From Volvox africanus (Eukaryota > Chlorophyta > Chlorophyceae > Chlamydomonadales > Volvocaceae): DNA of 64,000 nucleotides. The position numbers were made by a program, and so were the translations under genes. The stretch spans positions 1,116,001 through 1,180,000 of the forward strand of contig BSDZ01000015.1 of assembly GCA_030268105.1 (NCBI GenBank), given 5' to 3'. Within the stretch, counting starts at the first letter, position 1. Each line of letters starts with the position of its first letter. Below the pieces are notes generated by a model. It did no database searches and was not told where the DNA came from. It worked only from the letters and a program-made list of their open reading frames with translations. This document shows positions 56,848 through 64,000 of the stretch, piece by piece.

Positions 56848-59344
56848 CACCGTGATGATCTGGCAAAGTTTGATCGTGGACGTTCAGGTTGTCTCCTGTT
56901 TTGGCAATGTTGGAATTCGAGGGCCGCGTCTCCTTCGCAGCAGTGGTGTGGGTAACGTAACCCCTCCCCGGGTGCATAGGCACCCGAAAGAGAAACACCT
57001 CGCTGTCTCGGAATGGACTCTGTTCATCCCCGTCTGGCCAACGAAGACGTTTGACGGAGATGACGTAAGGCGCCCGAGGGATGCAGCAATCCTGGTGATG
57101 CTGTTCGATTCAACAAAACTTCATAATTTGGGAAAATCGTCAAAATATGTTTGCATGAAATTCAGGATCCAAGACGTACAGGACCCCTCAGGTGGCCACC
57201 GGGGATTCGGCCGGTGGTCAGCGGGGAGGGGGGAGGGTAGGGGGGAGGGGAAGTTCATCGAATGCAACAGCTTGAGCTGAACACTCGATGTGGGCCAAGA
57301 GGCAGTTGGGCAAGGGAGGGGTAGAGCGCATAGGGAGGGTCGGAGGGCCCTTTTTTCAGTCTTAAGGAAACGTGGGGTTGAACTCGTATGTACATGTATG
57401 TGTATTTGTATGTCTCTTGAGTACGTCCTTGTATAAGTAGGATGGGGAAGGAGGGAGGAGCATTTAGGGACCGCAGGTTGTACGACGTTAAATCCTCAGG
57501 AGCCTTGAAGTATGTACGGCACAAGGACTTGGATCTAAGGTTTTTCTTCTGTTGCGGGGAGATTTCATACATCTATTGCTACGAGGGGCCCTGCTTGCCT
57601 GACGTCCACTTTTGTTCTAGATGCTTCATAGCAAATGCTGGCTTTTGAGTACATCACATTTGTGCATTATGGCTTTTGTGACTGCGTTCTGGAAGCGCAG
57701 GCAGGAATGCCGGCGGATAGTGGGCTGGGCACGCAAAATATATAGATGGCCCATTTCCACGTTTGGATCTAACCTATCGATCATAGGTTCGCGAATTGCG
57801 CGCCGCGTGTAGGTACGACGTGCCATGCACGCACGTGGCATCATTACCAAACTTCGTATATGTGTGTCATTTTCGTTATTCTGAACGCAGCTTTTTTAAA
57901 TCGTTACACAATCACTTAAATCATCATCGAGATCATCCCATGTTGTACATTCGCTGGAATGTCCCTTATCTCGTCTTATTAAATGTGCATTTCAGTCCAC
58001 CTTTCTTCAGCGCGCATTTGCAAGATAAGATTCTCGTGTGCGTGTTACCCCAAAGAGGCCTTATGTGCTCATACATGCGTACACTTGAGATTCAACCTAA
58101 TTGGGCCTTATTTCGAAAGGAAACGTGTTTGGAGCCTAGTTCATGCACATTAGGTGAAAAAGTGGAATATCGGACTACTAATGTTGTTATGGGACTGCAG
58201 GGGGGTGTGAAATTGCGTGTGGAAGCTTAAACTGCGTGTACCTTACATGAAAGGCGAATCTTTCCTCGCAACACTGCTGGAGGTATAGCGCTGGGAGTAT
58301 AACTTACTTAACACTGGGGGTTAGTAGGATCCTAAAACGCAACCAAAATAACGATTCCCCAAAACACCAATAATCGTTGCCTATCCTTTGCATGTGAAGG
58401 TGGGTCCCAATGCTCAACGCCAGACGTCTTTTGAATGCCGTAAGAACCTACCTAAATAGAAGGCGGTTTACATGCATGCTAAATCTTGCATGCTTCTGTG
58501 TTCGCCCAAATTATAGCGTGACCAGAATTTGTGATGACATCTTTGCTTTTAAGCTGTTACCATGTGTGGCCATGGGAAGTATCCAACTCTTTATCTGACA
58601 AATCCTGTATTTTAACTGCCCCAGTTAGCCCTCTGGGGACGCTTGCTTGAGTGTTTTTCTTCGTACATTACTGCTGTGTTCTTCGATTACGCGATTGAAG
58701 CCTACACACATTTTACTCGTCCACTGCCAACCGCCAACTCCACACATATACCCATCTTTCATCCAAAGTATCAAGACAAACATCCACAAGTACGAACATA
58801 ACCGCAGACAAATGCGAAAACCCGGCTGCTTTGGACCGGTATGCGCCGATAAATGCGTTGTCTTAAACGTTCGAGTCAGGAGAACCCTTACTTATAGCCT
58901 CGGTAGCACACAATTTTGGCACAGGCATTTAGTACAGTTCAGATAGACCATCTCAACGAAATGCAGTCAGTCGCCAAAATGCCACGGGTTACGATCATAC
59001 ATGGGGGCGCTGGATGCTCCGGAACCAAAACCGGTGCTCGCACCACGCACATTGGTAGAATGCAGTTCCACCAAGATGGAGCAAGGTAGTTCTGCGACTC
59101 CATTGCCGCCCAAATCCTATAAATTTTAAGCGTCAATACGGCTTTTGAATTATATTTAACTCCTCTTTTATTGGTCTTACTAACGTCATCCTTATGGGTC
59201 ATGTGTGACGTAAAAACGCAGACATGAGGCGCAGACAACGCAGACAACGCAGTACCCGTTCCATGCTCCTTGCCGTATAATCACCACCAAGCAGAGATTG
59301 TCACCACACAAATCCCTGCTCCAATTCCCTTCAATCGTGAATGC

Positions 59345-59381
59345 GCCCCGCCCCGCCCCGTCCCGCCCCGCCCCACCCCCC
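59345..59381. repeat. CCCCG tandem repeat
   Basis: Seven CCCCG-like pentamers, a GC-box-like tract; the complementary strand has regular G4 runs. Confidence 0.8.
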
Positions 59382-59981
59382 TATGCCACACCACAGGTCC
59401 TTAACACGACATGAACGCAATTACCTTCATTGAACCTGGCAGACGAGGGAAGCCAACAAGTGGTTTTAGCCATCACACACATGGGGGGCCTCCGTATCCT
59501 TCAACCCCCTCGAATTCATCGAGGCAGACGAAGTGAAGACACTACTGTCATGCATGCACCGGACTGTAGCCAAAGCCGCCAACCCTACCTAGGAAGGTTG
59601 AAGCGAGTATCCAATGACAATCATTATCATTATGATTGCTAGCATAATAGCCAACCCCCTGCCGGTATAACTAAACGTTTGCACTGCTCGTATGAACCAG
59701 CGGCACATGGTAGCTGCACACGGACCTGCCATCCATTCCGGCCCATACCGGCCGAGCCAGCTGCTTGCCGCCTCTCATCCGAACTCTCCTCTCACAAATA
59801 TCAAGCCGCGCTTTTCAACCCAAACTGGCCGTCGGCTGGGGTCAAGTTTGACAGCCGCATGAAGCAAAATCGCTTTGCATGCGGATGTCGACATATCCTG
59901 TCGTAATTACGATCATCTCTCTACGACCTACACCAGCTTCTGTTCATTGGGCAGTTGGCACATCACTCGAGGCGCATCAGG

Positions 59982-59986
59982 TTACA
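59982..59986 (-). terminator. Putative polyadenylation signal of MAF1
   Basis: TGTAA on the minus strand, about 740 bp past the MAF1 stop. Confidence 0.35.
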
Positions 59987-60725
59987 TACAGGACAATCCC
60001 TCGGCGCGTGACAACGAGATGTGACGACATACTGCCCCCAGTGAGACGAGAACGTCGGTAGTAAGCAAACAAATAGTCACACGTGCACAAGCACTAATGC
60101 ATCGTGGCCCATAGCAGCTGGATAGACAACCTGGCTGCGCCTTCCGGAGCCAAGAGGAGGCCCCAGGTTGCGACCATGAGACCCCTATCGCAGTACGATA
60201 CATGCGCGCGTCTTGTCAGCTGCAAACTACCCGCTTATCCAAGACGCATATGCCCAGCACGGTTAGGCGTCATCATCACCCGCAGCGCAGACCTCGATGA
60301 CGCCCCCTCGCAGCTCCCTTAAGAAGTACCGGGGAACGGGACACCAAGGAGACTGAATGGGCTACCGAACGAACGGCCGGCGGTCGAGACTCTGGCTCCG
60401 AACAACCCATCTGCCAACCGTTCTGGATGCTTAATATGCATGTGACGGCGAACACCTGTGATGGATGTCGCAGGCCTTAGCAGAAAGAGCCAGCAACGGT
60501 CAAACATCCATCTCATTCGCCATGCCGTATCGGTCGCTCTCATCGCCATCGGTGTCACTGTTATATTTGTCGTATTTGGATGACGATTCAGTGGCCTGCA
60601 TTTTAAACGCGGCCCCCGAAATGGTTGTAAGCCAGAGGCGCAAGGGGCTGTTGTTAGCTGCATGGATGACGAAATGGTATGGCATGGTAGCTCAGGCTTG
60701 CAAAGCTAAGTTTTGCAATAGAGCG

Positions 60726-63160
60726 CTAACCACCCCACCTCACCTCGTCGGCAGCCTGCTTACTGATGGCCCGGCAACTGAAATACAAAATGCGTTTCAT
60801 CTTTTTATTGTAGAAGAAATAATTGAACGACCAGACGCTTGCCTGTTCCCCTATTGCGACAAATAAGACGGAAAAAACCGTCGGTTGGTGTCGCGTTCTT
60901 TACGTCCATACAGAGAGATTTTTGCAATCAAAGGACTTGTATGCTATGATGGACAGGAACTATCGATGTAAAGCTTCACTAAAGTCGTGCTGACAAAAAC
61001 GAAGACGCAAACGTCAAAAAAGTTCACAAAGTGCGCAGCAAAGCATGTGCATTTTCAGTACATGACTGTGATAGTACCCCCTAACATCTGTCGCTTCCTT
61101 CCCAGTGGGGTAGGGTAGGGTAGGGTGGGGTGGGGTGGGGAGGGGGCCCATGGTGCACACCCATGCTTGTCTCTTGGCTACTGCATACCATTGCGCAACA
61201 CACCCATAAAACACATCTTCTGGTTTTTCCCTGCCTTTCCCTCAGCCCCATTTGTCCCATTGGCATTCGAAAGGTTAAGGAACCTTCCTGATAGAGCAAC
61301 ACAGCGGCCCACAGCTTTGTCACACCACAAGTGACAAGAATGGAACACCCACCAAAGGGGTCAGTCTCCAGGTCCGATTTGTAGCAATACACATCACATT
61401 CAGTCAGGTTGATCGCCTGCAGTCAGTAACGTTGCCGGGCAGTGTGGACATCATGTCAGCGGGACCCGGTGCGTCAGTGGGTCTTCCGGACCGCTCACCT
61501 TGCAACAACATCAGTAACAACTTGTGCAAGCTGTGGCAGCCACCCAGGCTTAACAGCGATTCTTATCACTTTATCCCACTTCAACCACTGCTCTCGTGCC
61601 TCCGGTTTTGCATTCCCTGGGCCGAACTCCGTATGGGTTTTACCGTTGCCGCCTCCCACGCCCGCGGAAATTACAGCACGATAACTACACTACACCAGCT
61701 CCAGGCTACGCGACGAATGTGTCGGGACGAATCTGCCATCATTCTCATGACACTAGCCCATAAAGCCCAACTCGAGGTCTGAGTTCACAAGCAAAAGAGA
61801 AAGTAGGCGCGGAACGCCACCCCGGTTATCTCTGCAATCTTAAGCAAGCCGTAATGCTGGCATGAATAATAGTAGTGACCAAATGAACGTGGGCTGTGCC
61901 GCCGGTGTTTACCGCCACGACCCCCCGGGATATGCGAACCTCATCTATTGAGCTCCAGAGACACTCCAGAAACGGGCTCTCCCCCAATCCCGGTGTCTGA
62001 GCCCAAACCTGCAGCAGACCGGGGGGGGGTTTGAACCAGCCAGGCATGGGGATGATCGCCAGAATGCATGCATGCAAAAGACATTAGGTAGATTGGAGTG
62101 GCGTGGAGTAGAGCACAAAGTTACTGCAAGCTGGAAAGTTCCTGCCTAATATCATTGCTGCATGGCATATTATGGCTTCGTTCATAGCAAGATGTGACCT
62201 GTATCTAACCCGCCAGTGAACAGGTGGGAAGCAGGATACCACGGACCCGTTGCCAACCACGGCACCTCCTTGGTGCCCTAAAAAACCCTAAAACCCTAAA
62301 ACCCAAAACCCTAATCCATACCCCTAATCCCGGGTAGCACCTGGCAGCCGATAGATACCACGATGCCTCGTACAACAGTTTCACCTTTACCTAGTGGCAT
62401 TAAGCTACTTGGAAATCCCGCACTTACCTTGGACACTTCCAGCAGATGGCTATCAATGGCCTCCTCTGCCTTGCTAATGCCATGCTCCTTTTGGAAATGT
62501 TGGGCCCGCAGCAAGCTGAAGTCGTAGTCTGGGTAGATATGGTTCAATGTCAAGATGAGGTAAATGAGTGTCTTCCGGCTGCAACCAGGAGGGATAGCCG
62601 GGGTGAAGTGCAGCAGAGAAGGTGAAATCCACCGTCGTGTGTTAAGTAGACTGGACTAACACAGCTTCCGCCTCTTTACCCTAGTAATCCATAGGTCATG
62701 CCGGAAGCGCTCTCTGTTGGGATACTGAATCAGCGTGGCTGGTACGGCTTCCATCTGCAGGGCAAAGCTGACCTTGACGACTCGGCAAGGGGCCCAACGG
62801 GCGACGCGGAGAGCTCCAGCGGCGAGCTTCCAGTTTGCACCTCATGGTCAAGACTCTTGGACAGCTTTTTGTCCAAGCCCGCTAGCTTGCCTGCGGACAA
62901 AGGTTACAACCAAGGCGTGAGCACATCGCACGGGTAGCACGCTTTCCAACGCTTAAATATTCCTTACTCACATGAATAGGCCTCTAGGTCACCTTGCAAG
63001 ATGTGGTCGCCCACATCAACATTTTTGAGGAAGGCGTTCAGGCTGCGGCAATCGAAAGGAGATGTCCAGAAGCTGAAGCATGCAATTGCCCCTTCACCAT
63101 TCAATAGCTAAATGGAAACAGTATATACCGTTGAAGAGGAGGCAAATCTAGGAATTTCAT
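60726..63160 (-). CDS. MAF1: MAF1, repressor of RNA polymerase III
   Basis: Minus-strand exons: 63160-63129, 63042-62972, 62890-62779, 62578-62428, 62008-61940, 61416-61353, 60850-60726; 207 residues. MAF1 binds Pol III and shuts off tRNA and 5S synthesis when nutrients fall or under stress; phosphorylation by TORC1 and other kinases keeps it inactive. The gene is complete: [10 protein letters not shown] opens as in plant MAF1; [18 protein letters not shown] spans exons 2-3; [20 protein letters not shown] is the conserved core; [20 protein letters not shown] leads to [26 protein letters not shown] closes the fold. The linker in exon 3 ([13 protein letters not shown]) is short and Ser-Pro-rich, a plausible phosphorylation site. 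Every exon phase fits. Intron 4 carries telomere-like repeats and intron 6 a G/C-rich tract. The length is close to the plant protein. Confidence 0.95.
61107..61145. repeat. GGGTA/GGGTG tandem repeat in MAF1 intron 6
   Basis: Three GGGTA units pass into three GGGGT units. On the plus strand it can form a quadruplex; in the MAF1 transcript it is C-rich. Confidence 0.75.
62279..62316. repeat. Interstitial telomere-like repeat
   Basis: CCCTAAAAAACCCTAAAACC followed by further CCCTAAAA/CCCAAAA units resembles green-algal telomere repeats (TTTAGGG or TTTTAGGG). It lies in MAF1 intron 4, so it is internal rather than a chromosome end. Confidence 0.75.
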
Positions 63161-63300
63161 CAGGTAGGATACTCGATAGCCGCACAAAAATAAAGAAACT
63201 TTTGTAAGGAATCTTTTTCTAAGGCAACGACGTCACGCCCGTCTTTTAAGCTATCTGAAATGAGTCACAAGGGCCAGTTGTTGCGCAAGAGCAAAGGAGC

Positions 63301-63343
63301 ATGGCAAATGGACTCTCACGAACGGACGCGATCGATTTGTCAG
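63301..63343 (+). CDS. Possible first coding exon of a divergent gene
   Basis: An ATG 140 bp from the MAF1 start, on the other strand, opens 14 codons (MANGLSRTDAIDLS) and runs into an excellent donor, CAG|GTGAGT. A matching-phase acceptor at about 63573 (TTCGTTGCAG) would add a short stretch (VPILADSGVSLSLLPERHA) before a stop. No family is recognised and the rest of the gene may lie outside the window. Confidence 0.25.
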
Positions 63344-64000
63344 GTGAGTTCATATGCTTATACAAAGTGCAACAAGAACTAATGACATTTTGTTGAGATA
63401 ACCACGAAGTAGGTATCGGACAAATGAATCTACCGGACTATTGTACATACTATTGTACGGTAGTACTATACGTAGGACTTTTGCTTTATTAGTGATCTTA
63501 ATACCCGTGTTGCACAACTACAAGATCTATCAGACCCTCCGGCAGATGAACAACTTGTGATGTTCGTTGCAGTCCCAATCCTAGCCGACTCAGGAGTATC
63601 CCTGAGCCTCCTCCCTGAGAGGCATGCATAGGAAAGAACCTAACATCAATGGCTTTGGCAAGGCCATGGTTGACCTGTGTGGGGAGTTAAAATTAGTCCT
63701 CCTTTAGTGTTCGTGTTGTTGACCATGGACTTTCGTGGTCAGGTCCGCTGTTTTCTTGTTCTCCTTTCCCCTGCTCTCCCCGCCTCACCGTTTTCTCTGC
63801 CCCCCGCCAGACCTGAGGCCGGCTCACAGAGATGCCATTCCGGTTCCAGCCCTTCAACAGACAGGCTCACATCCCATCCCATGCTATCCCATCCAAACTT
63901 ATCCATACTGCTAGTGAGCCTCCTTCTTCCCCCAGATGCTGAATCTCATCTCCATAGCTCCTGGATAAGCTCCTGGATATTAACTTCATTTTAGTTCTCG
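63344..64000. other. Right end of window, no gene supported
   Basis: It contains only the tentative second exon of the divergent frame and a C/T-rich stretch. The open frame at 63677-63994 has no family motif. Confidence 0.4.

Larger units (their letters stand above)
56848..60725. other. Region between convergent genes; two unassigned exon-like frames
   Basis: It lies between the adenine deaminase (+) and MAF1 (-) 3' ends. An ATG frame at 58961-59085 (MPRVTIIHGGAGCSG) is followed by a GT donor at 59086, and a + frame at about 59468-59592 (FNPLEFIEADEVKTLL) ends in TAG; their phases do not join directly. A CCCCG tandem tract lies at 59345-59381. Nothing firm. Confidence 0.35.

Overview
This window reads as nuclear DNA of a volvocine green alga, most like Volvox. 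The signs are intron-rich genes with GC-rich exons; a TGTAA polyadenylation signal at a plausible distance behind most stop codons; plastid-type proteins (an ABC1K kinase with a transit-like N-terminus and a Tat-routed cupredoxin); a plant-type MAF1; long microsatellites in introns; and a broken rickettsia-like insert, a kind of transfer I recall being reported for Volvox carteri. The species call is inference. Exon models were built by hand from reading frame, splice-site phase and family motifs.

Layout: 0.02-0.53 kb, a tRNA-derived-SINE-like retroposon with a 14-bp target-site duplication. 1.2-11.7 kb (+), a TKL-type protein kinase in nine visible exons. Its seventh intron (3.5 kb) carries a broken AT-rich bacterial xseA joined to a PAP2 phosphatase gene. 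11.7-17.1 kb, repeats and no firm gene. 19.2-17.1 kb (-), an expansin-like secreted protein. 20.8-25.4 kb (+), an OTU deubiquitinase with UBA and SEC-C motifs. 28.1-27.9 kb (-), a very hydrophobic 77-residue protein. 29.2-30.4 kb (+), a thylakoid-lumen cupredoxin. 37.4-33.8 kb (-), an F-box/ankyrin-type repeat protein. 37.7-47.2 kb (+), an 18-exon plastid ABC1K kinase sharing a ~290-bp divergent promoter with the previous gene. 48.6-51.3 kb (+), an arylamine N-acetyltransferase. 53.6-56.8 kb (+), an adenine-deaminase-family enzyme with a signal peptide. 63.2-60.7 kb (-), the RNA polymerase III repressor MAF1.

The genes are functionally unrelated housekeeping and accessory genes and do not form a pathway. 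The most notable points are the rickettsia-like insert, whose XseA end and PAP2 remain in one 408-codon frame; four introns best modelled with GC instead of GT donors; recurring GTACGG/CCGTAC words at intron ends; an intron-bearing arylamine N-acetyltransferase in a green-lineage genome; and an apparently secreted adenine deaminase.
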